A stretch of 64,000 nt of DNA. Source: Paraburkholderia caribensis (GTDB lineage Bacteria; Pseudomonadota; Gammaproteobacteria; Burkholderiales; Burkholderiaceae). The stretch lies in assembly GCF_002902945.1 (NCBI RefSeq), contig NZ_CP026101.1:1550001-1614000 (forward strand). Direction: 5' to 3'. Positions 7,607 to 16,444 of the stretch are shown here, in pieces. How positions within the stretch are numbered: position 1 is the stretch's first letter; each line of letters begins with the position of its first letter. The notes beneath the pieces are model-generated. The model had not been told where the DNA came from, made no database searches, and saw nothing but the letters and a program-made list of their open reading frames with translations. The position numbers were made by a program, and so were the translations under genes.

Positions 7607-10600
7607 TCAGTTCCCCGAATGGTCGGACGGCGCAGGGCGCGGATCGCGCTCTTCGCCGCGCACCCGGAACCACGCGGCGTACAGCGCGGGCAGATAGAAC
7701 AGCGTGAGCACCGTCGCGCTCGTGATGCCGCCCATCAGCGCCGTCGCCATCGGGCCGAAGAAGTTCGAGCGCAACAGCGGAATCAGCGCGAGCACGGCGG
7801 CGGCGGCCGTCAATGTGATGGGCCGGAAGCGCCGCACCGTCGCGCCGACGATCGCATCGAAGCGCTTGTGTCCCTGCGCGATGTCCTGCTCGATCTGATC
7901 GACGAGAATCACCGAGTTGCGCATGATGATGCCGAACATCGCAATCACGCCCAGCATCGCGACAAAGCCGAACGGCTTGCCGAACAGCAGCAAGGTCGCG
8001 ACCACGCCGATCAGGCCGAGCGGCGCCGTCAGCACGACCATCAGCACGCGCGCGAAGCTCTGCAACTGGATCATCAGCAACACCAGCACGGCAATGATCA
8101 TGATCGGCATCTGCGCATTGATCGACGTCTGTCCCTTCGCGCTTTCCTCGACCGAACCGCCGATCTCGATGCGGTAGCCCACGGGCAGCGTCGAACGAAT
8201 CTGCGCAAGCTGTTTGTCGACGGCATGCGTGACGTCGATGCCTTGCGCGTTGCCGCGCACGTCGGACTGCACGGTGATGGTCGGTTGACGGTCGCGTTCC
8301 CAGATCACGCCGTATTCGAGGTCGTCGCGCATGCGGCCGAGCGCGCCGAGCGGCACCGCGCCGTTGGGCGTGGGCATCGCGAGCGTCAGCAGTTGCGACG
8401 GGTCGACGCGCTCGTTCTTCGGCGCGCGCAGATCGACGCTGATCAGCTTGTCGCGCTCGCGGTATTGCGTGACCGTGTAGCCCGACAGCGTCATCGCCAG
8501 AAAGCTCGATACGTCCGCCGACGTCACGCCCAACTCGCGCGCTTTCTTCTGGTCGACCTCGAATCGCACCGAGCGCTCGGCGGGCTCGTCCCAGTCGAAC
8601 TGAACGTTGGCTGTGCCCGGGTTCGCGCGCATCGTTGCGGCCACTTTCTCGGCGATGCCGCGCACCGTCGCGATGTCGTCGCCGCTCACGCGAAACTGCA
8701 CGGGATAGCCGACAGGCGGGCCGTTTTCGAGGCGCGACAGGCGTGTGCGGATCGCGGGGAAGTCGTTGCGCAGTTTCGGTTCGAGCCAGCGCGCGAGTTT
8801 TTCGCGCTCCTCGACCGACTTCGCGGTGATCACGAACTGCGCGAAGTTCGGCTGCTGCAATTGCTGGTCGAGCGGCAGATAGAAACGCGGTGCGCCCGAG
8901 CCGACGAAATTCACCGAATGATCGATTTCGGGCCGGCCCGCAAGCGCCTTTTCGATGCGCTGCGCCTGGCGCAATGTCGCTTCGAACGAAGCGCCTTCGG
9001 GCAGCCGCACATCGACGAGCAGTTCGGGGCGGTCGGAGCTCGGGAAGAACTGCTGCGGCACGAGCGCGAAGCCCGCAAGCGACACGACGAACAGAATCAC
9101 GGTAATCGCGAGCACGACGAAACGCCGCTCGATGCACCACGTGATCCAACCTGTCAGGCGTCGATAGAACCGCGTTTCGTAGATGTCGTGCTCGTGATCC
9201 TCGGGTTCGTGCGGCTGGCGTTTGCGCTCGGGCAGCAGGTGATAGCCGAGCATCGGAATCAGCACGACGGCCGCGAGCCACGAAGCGATCAGCGCAATCG
9301 CCGACACTTCGAATATCGAGCGCGTATATTCGCCCGTGCTCGACTTCGCGAGCGCGATGGGCAGGAAACCGGACACGGTGACAAGTGTGCCCGTCAGCAT
9401 CGGAAACGCGGTGCTCGTATAGGCGAACGCCGCGGCACGCGTGCGGCTCCAGCCCTGTTCGAGCTTCACGGCCATCATTTCGACGGCGATGATGGCATCG
9501 TCGACGAGCAGCCCGAGCGCGAGCACCAGCGTGCCCAGCGACACCTTGTGCAAACCGATATCGAACAGATACATACACAGCGCCGTCACGGCGAGCACGA
9601 CGGGAATAGAGATGACGACCACCATCCCCGTGCGTAACCCCAGCGACACGAGACTGACGACCAGCACGATCGCCACGGCTTCGGCGACGGCTTCGAGAAA
9701 GTCGTCGACGGACCGCGCGACGGCGTGCGGCATGCTCGATACTTCGACCAGTTTGAGGCCTGCGGGCAGATGCGCCTGCAAGTCCTTCATCTTCTCGTCG
9801 AGCGACTTGCCGAGCCGGATCACGTCGCCGCCTGGCTGCATCGTCACGCCGATGCCTAGCACGGGCTTGCCCTGGAAGCGCATTTGCGTGACGGGCGGAT
9901 CGTCGTAGCCGCGTTTGATGGTCGCGATATCGCCGAGCCGGAACGAGCGTCCGTTGATCCGGATCAACGTGTCGGCGAGCGCATTCAGGTCTTTGAATTG
10001 TCCTGTGGGGCGCACGAACACGCGGTCGTCGTAAGTTGTCAGCGTACCGGACGTCGAGACGCTGTTCTGCGAGTTGATCGCCTGGGCGAGTTGATTCGGC
10101 GAAATGCCGAGGCGCGTCAACTGCGTATTCGTGATCTCGACATAGATGTGCTGATCGGGATCGCCGAAATAGTCGACTTTGCCGACACCCGGCACGCGCA
10201 GCAGCACCGTGCGCAATTCGTCGGCGTAGTCGCGCAGCTGCGCTGAAGAAAACCCGTCGCCTTCGAGCGTATAGATGTTCGTGTAGACGTCGCCGAACTC
10301 GTCGTTGAAGAACGGTCCCTGAATGCCTTGCGGCAGCGTCTGCGCGATATCGCCGACCTTCTTGCGCACCTGATACCAGGTCTCCGGCACATCCTTGACG
10401 GGTGCCGAGTCCTTCATCGTGAAGAAGATCAACGATTCGCCGGGGCGCGAATAGCTGCGCAGAAAATCGATCGCGGGGGTTTCCTGGAGCTTGCGGCCGA
10501 TGCGATCGGTGAGCTGTTCCTGCACCTGGCGCGCGGTCGCGCCGGGCCAGAAGGTGCGGATCACCATCACGCGGAACGTGAACGGCGGATCTTCGGATTG

Positions 10601-10729
10601 CGCGAGCTTCGTATAGGCGAGGATGCCGAACGCCGTCGCCAGCGTGATCAGAAACACCACCAGCGCCTGATGACGCAGCGCCCATGCGGACAGGTTGAAA
10701 CGTCCTTCTTCGTCGTGCACTGCGCTCAT
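7607..10729 (-). CDS. RND efflux permease (inner-membrane pump)
   Basis: This 1040-residue protein is a resistance-nodulation-division transporter with two homologous halves, each with membrane helices and a large periplasmic loop. The fourth helix carries the paired Asp motif GLLVDDAIIAVE, the proton-relay site of hydrophobe/amphiphile exporters. The TGTLVTVSGFLPIA and second-half GPMATALMGGI segments are also typical. It should be the proton-driven pump of a drug or solvent efflux system. I chose the ATG at 10727-10729 because it overlaps the stop of the adaptor gene as ATGA, indicating translational coupling. Substrate cannot be predicted. Confidence 0.95.
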   Translation of the reverse strand: MSAVHDEEGRFNLSAWALRHQALVVFLITLATAFGILAYTKLAQSEDPPFTFRVMVIRTFWPGATARQVQEQLTDRIGRKLQETPAIDFLRSYSRPGESLIFFTMKDSAPVKDVPETWYQVRKKVGDIAQTLPQGIQGPFFNDEFGDVYTNIYTLEGDGFSSAQLRDYADELRTVLLRVPGVGKVDYFGDPDQHIYVEITNTQLTRLGISPNQLAQAINSQNSVSTSGTLTTYDDRVFVRPTGQFKDLNALADTLIRINGRSFRLGDIATIKRGYDDPPVTQMRFQGKPVLGIGVTMQPGGDVIRLGKSLDEKMKDLQAHLPAGLKLVEVSSMPHAVARSVDDFLEAVAEAVAIVLVVSLVSLGLRTGMVVVISIPVVLAVTALCMYLFDIGLHKVSLGTLVLALGLLVDDAIIAVEMMAVKLEQGWSRTRAAAFAYTSTAFPMLTGTLVTVSGFLPIALAKSSTGEYTRSIFEVSAIALIASWLAAVVLIPMLGYHLLPERKRQPHEPEDHEHDIYETRFYRRLTGWITWCIERRFVVLAITVILFVVSLAGFALVPQQFFPSSDRPELLVDVRLPEGASFEATLRQAQRIEKALAGRPEIDHSVNFVGSGAPRFYLPLDQQLQQPNFAQFVITAKSVEEREKLARWLEPKLRNDFPAIRTRLSRLENGPPVGYPVQFRVSGDDIATVRGIAEKVAATMRANPGTANVQFDWDEPAERSVRFEVDQKKARELGVTSADVSSFLAMTLSGYTVTQYRERDKLISVDLRAPKNERVDPSQLLTLAMPTPNGAVPLGALGRMRDDLEYGVIWERDRQPTITVQSDVRGNAQGIDVTHAVDKQLAQIRSTLPVGYRIEIGGSVEESAKGQTSINAQMPIMIIAVLVLLMIQLQSFARVLMVVLTAPLGLIGVVATLLLFGKPFGFVAMLGVIAMFGIIMRNSVILVDQIEQDIAQGHKRFDAIVGATVRRFRPITLTAAAAVLALIPLLRSNFFGPMATALMGGITSATVLTLFYLPALYAAWFRVRGEERDPRPAPSDHSGN

Positions 10730-11895
10730 GACGCGAAATCCTCGGGATGCAACGGCGGCACGATGCGGACTGTCTCGCCCGCCGTCACCGTATGCACGCC
10801 TTGCCATACGACACGTTCGCCTTCATTCAAACCCTGCGAGATCGCAACGGTCCGCTCGGCGTAATGCGCGACCTGCACGCGGCGCAGTTCGAGCTGATCG
10901 CTACCGCTTTTCACGATCCAGACGGCGGGCTGCGTGCCGTCGTGAAACAGCGCTGTGGCCGGCAGCGTGTACAGGCTGGCATGCGCGGCGGCGTTGTCGT
11001 GCGCGAAGTCGATGTCGGCCGTCATGCCGAGGCGCACGTCGGGGCCGGGTTGGTCCAGCGTGAGCTTCGCGCGATACGTGCGGCTTTGCGGATCGGCGGC
11101 GGGCGACAGTTCGCGCACGCGTGCATTGAATGTGCGGCCCGGCAGCGCGCCGAGCCTGACGCTCGCCACCTGGCCGACGCGCAGCGACGCGAGCGCGCCT
11201 TCGGGCACGTCGCAGACCACGTCCACATCGCCTGACCACGCGAGGTTGTAGACGGCTTGTCCCGCCGACACGTTCTGCCCCGTATCCGCCTGTTCGGCCG
11301 TGATGACGCCCGCGTGATCGGCGGTGAGGGTTGCGTATTGAAGCTGGTCTTTCGCCAGCGCGGCCTGTTGCTGCGCCTGATCCCGTTGCGCCGCGGCCGA
11401 CGCGTACGCGTCTTCCGTCTGTTCGAGCTGCGTCTGCGCGATCAGGTTCTCGCGCGCCTGCGCGCGGTCGCGGTCGAGCTGCTGCTTCGCATACACGAGC
11501 CGGTGCTGGGCGGCCTCGAGTTGCGCGGCGGCGCTCGCGGCGTTCTTCTGCGCGTCGGCGGGATCGAGCCGCGCGACGACCTGGCCGTTCTGCACGACAT
11601 CACCCAGCCGCACGCGCCGCTCGATGATCTTGCCGGCGATCCGGAACGACAGCGGTGTCGAATAGCGCGCCTGCACCTCGCCAGGCAGCGATGCGGCGAG
11701 CGGCTGGCCGTCGGCATGCACGGCGACGGCGACGACGGGCCGCGGCGCAGGCGCGGCGGCTTCCTGGTTGTGACATGCGGCGAGTGCGAGTGCGGCCGCC
11801 AGCACGAGTGCGCCGAGCGGGGCGCGAGGAAGCAACGCGGACGAAGTGGACTGCTTGCGCGCGATGGCTGGCGCGCCACGACGGGAACGATTCAA
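10726..11895 (-). CDS. RND efflux membrane-fusion (adaptor) lipoprotein
   Basis: This HlyD/AcrA-type periplasmic adaptor has a lipoprotein signal with lipobox LAAC, a lipoyl-like half (GKIIERRVRLGDVVQNGQ), a coiled-coil hairpin rich in Ala and Gln, and a beta-barrel domain ending with the NEGERVVWQG motif. It bridges the permease and the outer-membrane factor. The frame has no ATG near its beginning. I chose the TTG at 11893-11895, preceded by GGGGG; another TTG at 11929-11931 lacks a ribosome binding site. It is the first gene of the pump operon and is divergent from the TetR regulator. Confidence 0.88.
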   Translation of the reverse strand: MNRSRRGAPAIARKQSTSSALLPRAPLGALVLAAALALAACHNQEAAAPAPRPVVAVAVHADGQPLAASLPGEVQARYSTPLSFRIAGKIIERRVRLGDVVQNGQVVARLDPADAQKNAASAAAQLEAAQHRLVYAKQQLDRDRAQARENLIAQTQLEQTEDAYASAAAQRDQAQQQAALAKDQLQYATLTADHAGVITAEQADTGQNVSAGQAVYNLAWSGDVDVVCDVPEGALASLRVGQVASVRLGALPGRTFNARVRELSPAADPQSRTYRAKLTLDQPGPDVRLGMTADIDFAHDNAAAHASLYTLPATALFHDGTQPAVWIVKSGSDQLELRRVQVAHYAERTVAISQGLNEGERVVWQGVHTVTAGETVRIVPPLHPEDFAS

Positions 11896-12020
11896 GATGC
11901 CCCCAGGCTGAGATGCAAACGGATACGGCAAGCCAGAGGCTACCGACGGCGTGCAGCGAAGCGGGCCGCGAGCGTTTCGTTTCGCGTCGCAACGCGGCTC
12001 ATTGCTTCAGATGGTGAATT

Positions 12021-12050
12021 GCATTCTAATACACACCTGTATCTGAATGC
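12021..12050. promoter_or_regulatory. 30-bp palindromic operator between RND operon and TetR gene
   Basis: Outer arms GCATTC (12021-12026) and GAATGC (12045-12050) and inner arms ATACA and TGTAT (12029-12042) share exactly one centre at 12035.5. The site lies 41 nt before the TetR start and about 125 nt before the adaptor start. This is where a TetR repressor controlling both divergent transcripts would bind. The symmetry is visible; binding by this TetR is inferred. Confidence 0.75.
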
Positions 12051-12091
12051 AAAACTGAATCGTGTCGGGGAACGATGCTAGACTGTTAAAC

Positions 12092-12712
12092 ATGAAACGC
12101 AAACGACTCACACGCGAACAGAGCAAAGACCAGACGCGCCTGCGTCTGCTGGATGCTGCGCAGGCCATTTTCATGAAGAAGGGGTTCGTCGCCGCGAGCG
12201 TCGAAGACATCGCGGAGGCGGCGGGTTACACGCGCGGCGCGTTCTATTCGAACTTCCGCAGCAAGCCCGAACTGTTTCTGGAGTTGTTGCGACGCGATCA
12301 CGAGTCGATGCAGGCGGATCTGCAGAACATCTTCGAAGCGAACGCGACGCGGGAAGATATGGAAGCGAGCGTGCTGCGCTATTACAGCCGCATGCCGAGC
12401 GAGAACAAGTGCTTCCTGCTGTGGGTGGAGGCGAAGCTGCTGGCCGCGCGCGACGTGCGGTTCCGCGTGCGCTTCAATGCGTTCATGCATGAGAAGCTCG
12501 AGCAACTCACGGCGTACATCACGGAGTTCTCGGTGCGCGTCGGCACGCCGCTGCCGTTGCCGGCCGAGACGCTGGCGCTGGGGCTGATGGGTTTGTGCGA
12601 CGGCATGCAGTTTTTCTTTACCGTCGATCCTCAACGTTTTTCGGCCGGGCGCGCGGAAGAAGTGCTCGGCAGTTTCTTCGCGCGCGTCGTGTTCGGCAGG
12701 ACGATGGAATAG
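12092..12712 (+). CDS. TetR family regulator of the RND pump
   Basis: This 206-residue TetR/AcrR-type repressor has an N-terminal DNA-binding domain including AQAIFMKKGFVAASVEDIAEAAGYTRGA with the family's typical Tyr-Ser-Asn-Phe-x-Ser-Lys ending, then a helical ligand-binding domain. I chose the ATG at 12092; an in-frame GTG at 12062 would add ten residues and overlap the promoter. It is transcribed away from the adaptor-permease-channel operon, the usual arrangement for a local repressor of a drug pump. The palindrome at 12021-12050 is its likely operator. Confidence 0.92.
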   Translation: MKRKRLTREQSKDQTRLRLLDAAQAIFMKKGFVAASVEDIAEAAGYTRGAFYSNFRSKPELFLELLRRDHESMQADLQNIFEANATREDMEASVLRYYSRMPSENKCFLLWVEAKLLAARDVRFRVRFNAFMHEKLEQLTAYITEFSVRVGTPLPLPAETLALGLMGLCDGMQFFFTVDPQRFSAGRAEEVLGSFFARVVFGRTME

Positions 12713-12724
12713 CGCGCGGGCCGC

Positions 12725-13096
12725 TCAGATCCAGACGTCGTTGGCGGCGGTGCGTTCGCTGGTTTCGCTGCCCGTGTTCTTCACGCCGCGCGGCTCGATC
12801 AACAACAGTTTCACTTCTTTCTCCGCGTAGGGCTTGTGCTCCTTGCCCTTCGGTACGACGAACATGTCGCCCGCTGAAAGCTTCACCGCGCCGTCGCGAA
12901 AGTCGATGCGCAGCTCGCCGTCGAGCACGATGAATGTTTCGTCCGTATCCGCGTGGTCGTGCCAGATAAAATCGCCTTCTATCTTTACCAGCTTGAACTG
13001 GTAGTCGTTCATCTCGGCGACCACGCGCGCTTGCCATTGATCGTTGATCAGGCTCAGCTTGCTGGCGAAATTGATGGGGAAATAGGAGGAGGACAT
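12725..13096 (-). CDS. Small cupin-domain protein
   Basis: A single cupin barrel of 123 residues. The metal-binding pattern is intact: His46, His48 and Glu53 in motif 1 and His87 in motif 2 (GDMFVVPKGKEHKP). Such small cupins are metal-binding enzymes or sensors; this type is common in proteobacteria without an assigned reaction. An AAGGAAA ribosome binding site precedes the ATG. It converges with the TetR gene, leaving only 12 nt between stops. Function not known. Confidence 0.88.
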   Translation of the reverse strand: MSSSYFPINFASKLSLINDQWQARVVAEMNDYQFKLVKIEGDFIWHDHADTDETFIVLDGELRIDFRDGAVKLSAGDMFVVPKGKEHKPYAEKEVKLLLIEPRGVKNTGSETSERTAANDVWI

Positions 13097-13186
13097 CGCG
13101 TTTCCTTGTGTTGAAAGTCGATGCCGTGGAGTGTAAAGACGCGGCCGTGCACGCGTCTTGAACGTTCGTGCAAACGCGCGCGGTTC

Positions 13187-14050
13187 TCAGCGGGTTTGCG
13201 CGTTGATCATCCGCACCCAGCGCGATGGCGTCACGCCATAAGTGGACACGAAGTGCCGCGTCATGTGGCTCTGATCCGCAAAACCCGCAGTCGCGGCGGC
13301 ATCGACCAGCGCCATGCCGCCGAGCATCGATTGACGCGCGGCATCGAGACGCCGCATTGTCAGATAGCGATGCGGGCTGGTGCCGAAGAACGCCCGGAAA
13401 TCGCGCGACAGGCTCCAGCGGTCGCGGCCGCTCGCGGCGGCCAGTTCATCGAGCGTCACTGGGCGTTCGAGCGCGGTGTGCAGGTAGTCTCGCGCCAGTT
13501 GCGCGGCGCGGAAGTCGGCCGAGGCGCGCAGTGGCCGCGCGCCCGACACGGCGTCGAGCGCATGCGCGAGATCGAAGAGCGCGTCGTCCTGTTCGAGCGG
13601 GTCCATGGCGCGGTCGATGCCTTGCAGCAGCGCTTGCGTCGCGGCAGCGAGACGCGGATCGTCCGACAAACCGCCTTCGATGAACGGCAGCGGCTTGCCG
13701 CCGAGCGCCGCCTGGAACAGTGCGGGCTCGACATAGATCATCCGGTAGCGGAAGCCTTCGGCGGTGCCGGCCTGACCGTCGTGCGCCTCGTCGGGGTGCA
13801 GCACCATGGTGCCGCCGGGCAGACTGTTGCGCACGCTGCGCCGGTAGTGAAAGCTCTGCACGCCCGCGAGCGTGCAACCGATCGCGTAAGTATCGTGCCG
13901 GTGCAGTGCGTAGCCGTTGTGCTGGAAGAATGCCTCGATGCGCTCGACGCCATCCCGCGCGGGCGCGCGCCGGATCCAGTCGTGGTTGCGCCGCGCACTG
14001 TCCGAAGGCGTTCCGGTTGCCGCTACGGCGGTCGAGCCAAGGTCCTGCAT
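13187..14050 (-). CDS. AraC family transcriptional regulator
   Basis: A 287-residue regulator with an N-terminal cupin-like sensing domain (HRHDTYAIGCTLAGVQSFHYR) and a C-terminal AraC/XylS domain with two helix-turn-helix units. The second contains AATAGFADQSHMTRHF and the family's YGVTPSRW ending. I chose ATG 14048-14050; an in-frame TTG seven codons upstream would overlap the preceding gene's stop. It sits 10 nt after the DUF2795 gene on the same strand. Its target is unknown; the adjacent cupin is a candidate. Confidence 0.9.
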   Translation of the reverse strand: MQDLGSTAVAATGTPSDSARRNHDWIRRAPARDGVERIEAFFQHNGYALHRHDTYAIGCTLAGVQSFHYRRSVRNSLPGGTMVLHPDEAHDGQAGTAEGFRYRMIYVEPALFQAALGGKPLPFIEGGLSDDPRLAAATQALLQGIDRAMDPLEQDDALFDLAHALDAVSGARPLRASADFRAAQLARDYLHTALERPVTLDELAAASGRDRWSLSRDFRAFFGTSPHRYLTMRRLDAARQSMLGGMALVDAAATAGFADQSHMTRHFVSTYGVTPSRWVRMINAQTR

Positions 14051-14060
14051 GGATTCGCCG

Positions 14061-14291
14061 TCAGATGCCAAGGCCCGGCCCGAAATTGCTGCCGATCAGT
14101 TTCGTCACCGATTCGATATCCGCGTAATCCTGCTCGGGCAGGCCGTCGAGCATCGACAGCACCTCGTTGCTGGCGCCGGCATCGCGCGCGGCATCGACGA
14201 GCGCGTCCTTGTTGAGCGGGTAGGTGACGCCGCTCAGGATATCTGCGATCTGCAGGTCAATCGATTCACCCGGAATAGTCGATCCCGTCAT
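14061..14291 (-). CDS. DUF2795-like small protein
   Basis: A 76-residue acidic protein. The core IADILSGVTYPLNKDALVDAARDAGA followed by VLSMLDGLPEQDYADIESVTKLIG matches the DUF2795 pattern (a short helical domain for which I know no proven role). A GGAGCG lies ahead of the ATG at 14289-14291; the frame extends upstream but those residues do not resemble the family. It directly precedes the AraC gene and may be co-transcribed with it. Confidence 0.78.
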   Translation of the reverse strand: MTGSTIPGESIDLQIADILSGVTYPLNKDALVDAARDAGASNEVLSMLDGLPEQDYADIESVTKLIGSNFGPGLGI

Positions 14292-14379
14292 GCTTGCGCT
14301 CCGTTGTTCTGAAAGTGGCTGGCGCGAGCGGGACGATCCGCCCATCGAATCATGGTCGAGGTCGACGTATTTCGCGCCG

Positions 14380-14631
14380 TCATGTCTGCAGATGTTCATC
14401 CCGTGCCACGAAGCCTCGATCCAGATGCCTCGACTTCGGCAGCGCGATGTGCTCCCATCGCTCCGGCCGGATGTCGGTCTGGGCCGCGACGTCCGGCGCG
14501 GCGGGCGCGACGGGGGCAGCGTTGGCGCGGGCGGCGGCCGTGTCGATCGTGCCGTCCGTCGCCGTATGCACCGGCGCGGCGAAACACGAAGCGGACAACG
14601 TCACCATGATCAACAGCGTCGAGGTTTTCAT
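14380..14631 (-). CDS. Small exported protein of unknown function
   Basis: An 83-residue protein with a clear signal peptide (MKTSTLLIMVTLSASCFA then APV). The mature part has an Ala/Pro/Val-rich stretch and a charged C-terminus (RPERWEHIALPKSRHLDRG). A strong AAGGAGG ribosome binding site precedes the ATG. I recognise no family. The Cys in the signal region does not form a convincing lipobox. Upstream (14632-14952) is about 320 bp in which I see no gene. Confidence 0.7.
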   Translation of the reverse strand: MKTSTLLIMVTLSASCFAAPVHTATDGTIDTAAARANAAPVAPAAPDVAAQTDIRPERWEHIALPKSRHLDRGFVARDEHLQT

Positions 14632-14952
14632 CGCTCGACCTCCTTATGCCTGGCAGCGCAGGAACTGCATGCAAGCGGTATGCCATTGCGACAACGACGT
14701 ACTGGCGCCCGCCCCACGCGGTCGCCGTCTGCGAGCACCGCGCGTCCCCCTCATATTACGCCAGTTATTTTTACAAGCGCTGGTGAGGCGCCGGGAAGCA
14801 CGGAAATCGGCTTCGGTTGATGGAGGTTGGAGGCGGTTTCGTGTCGGGCAGGCGTGCCCGAGCCAGCGCCGGCGCGGGTCCGCGCGATGCGCCGCGCATC
14901 CTCTATGTAGAAAGCGGGTGGCGTTAACCCGGCACGAACCGCGTGCGAACCG

Positions 14953-16290
14953 TCAGCGCAACACGTCGAAGCGCGTCCACGGCCACGAAGGCCGGTCGCG
15001 CATATAGCCGTTCAGCCAGTTCCACTGCGGATGGCGCTTCATGAACGCCTGCGCGTCGAACGGCCGGCCGCATGGATGGCCCCAGCGCGCGAAAAACGCC
15101 ATGTCGCGCGCCATGTCGCTGTCGACCACCTTGCCGTCGTTCGCGCCCCACGGATTGAACGGGCCGTGATCGGAGCTGCCGAAGCGCTGGTCGTCCAGCT
15201 CCAGGTGTCCGCAGATGGTCCTCGAGCAGGGATTGTCTGGGCGATCGAGATAGACGTCGTGATGGTCGGCGATCATCTGCTTGGCCAGCTCGACGTCGAT
15301 CCTGCCGTGATGTGTCTCCTCCAGTTGCATGAAACGCAGCCGCCGCGCGCCGTTGCGCCGCACGTCGGTGTAGTCCTCGCCTTCGCCCGTGCATTCCTGA
15401 TTGCGGATTTTCAGATCGGTGGCCGTGTTGTAGCCGCTGTAGAAGCCGTCCTTCGTGCTTTCGAAGCCGGAGTAATGCAGGCCGAGTTCATAGCGCGCGA
15501 TCTCGCCCGTTTTCGCATCGCCGAGCAGCCAGCTGTTCGCGTAGCCGCCGTTGTTCGCAAGCGCGAACATCTCGCACCATTCGCCGATGCTGTTCGCGTA
15601 CTGCGTTGCGTGCCGCGAGCGGTAGAACTCGGGCGCGCCCGATGCGTTGTAGCCCGCGAAATTCGAAATCGTGGTTTCCGTCACCATCAGGCCCGCCGAC
15701 GTCACCCAGAAATCCGTCAGGCTGGAAATGCAGCCAGGCAGCCCCTGCATCAGAATCCGGTTGCCCGCGGCGGGTACGATGTCGAACACGACGTTGAACG
15801 CGTCGCCCGCGGCGTAGCGATCCCACGAGTTGTGCGCCATCACGATGCGGCCGTCGCGCGTCGCGCTGCCCGTCGCGATGAACGCGCTGCAGTGATGCCC
15901 GCGGCGGCCCCGCCACGGCTTCAGGCCGAGTTGCGGCTTCTGCTGCGCGGCGTGCTGCGGCCACCAGCTTTGCAGCAAATCCATATAACCGTTCCACGCG
16001 AGCACTTCGGCGAACGTGAGTCCGGCGCCGTCGGCGATGCCCTGGATCTCGTCGGCGGATTCGCTGTCGATACGTGGCGCGAACTGCTCGACGGCAGCAT
16101 TGACGAACGTGTCGAATTCCTCGCCCGTGTCCCATTTCGCGAGATAGCGGGCGGTGTGGATCGCGCTCTGGATTTCGGCGGCGAGCAAGGTGCCGTGCTG
16201 CTCGCCGCGCTCGTACGGCTCGCCTTCGATATGCACGAAGATCCAGCCAGCGTGGTCGCGGCGCACGGCATCGATGGACGGTTTGCTCAT
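14953..16290 (-). CDS. C45-type autoproteolytic acyltransferase/hydrolase
   Basis: A 445-residue protein of the Ntn-hydrolase kind related to acyl-CoA:6-aminopenicillanate acyltransferases and phospholipase-B-like proteins. The N-terminal GEPYERGEQHGTLLAAEI motif precedes a likely self-processing site at Cys134 (GHHCSAFIATG), which would become the new N-terminal nucleophile. MAHNSWDRY and the GLMVTETTISNF strand are also typical. I chose ATG 16288-16290 with GGGAGCG upstream. It follows the ClC gene on the same strand. The substrate is unknown; family members cleave amide bonds. Confidence 0.82.
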   Translation of the reverse strand: MSKPSIDAVRRDHAGWIFVHIEGEPYERGEQHGTLLAAEIQSAIHTARYLAKWDTGEEFDTFVNAAVEQFAPRIDSESADEIQGIADGAGLTFAEVLAWNGYMDLLQSWWPQHAAQQKPQLGLKPWRGRRGHHCSAFIATGSATRDGRIVMAHNSWDRYAAGDAFNVVFDIVPAAGNRILMQGLPGCISSLTDFWVTSAGLMVTETTISNFAGYNASGAPEFYRSRHATQYANSIGEWCEMFALANNGGYANSWLLGDAKTGEIARYELGLHYSGFESTKDGFYSGYNTATDLKIRNQECTGEGEDYTDVRRNGARRLRFMQLEETHHGRIDVELAKQMIADHHDVYLDRPDNPCSRTICGHLELDDQRFGSSDHGPFNPWGANDGKVVDSDMARDMAFFARWGHPCGRPFDAQAFMKRHPQWNWLNGYMRDRPSWPWTRFDVLR

Positions 16291-16444
16291 ACTCGCTCCC
16301 GCTCGCAGTGCGGGCATCTCCGCCGGCGTTGCTCAGCGCCGTGCATCGCGGGATGCGGCTTGCGGCTCGTTCATGGTCAATCCATTGTAGGGAACCTGGC
16401 GCGCTTTGCCATGCGCCTGACGCGTGCCGCACAAGCGATGACGG

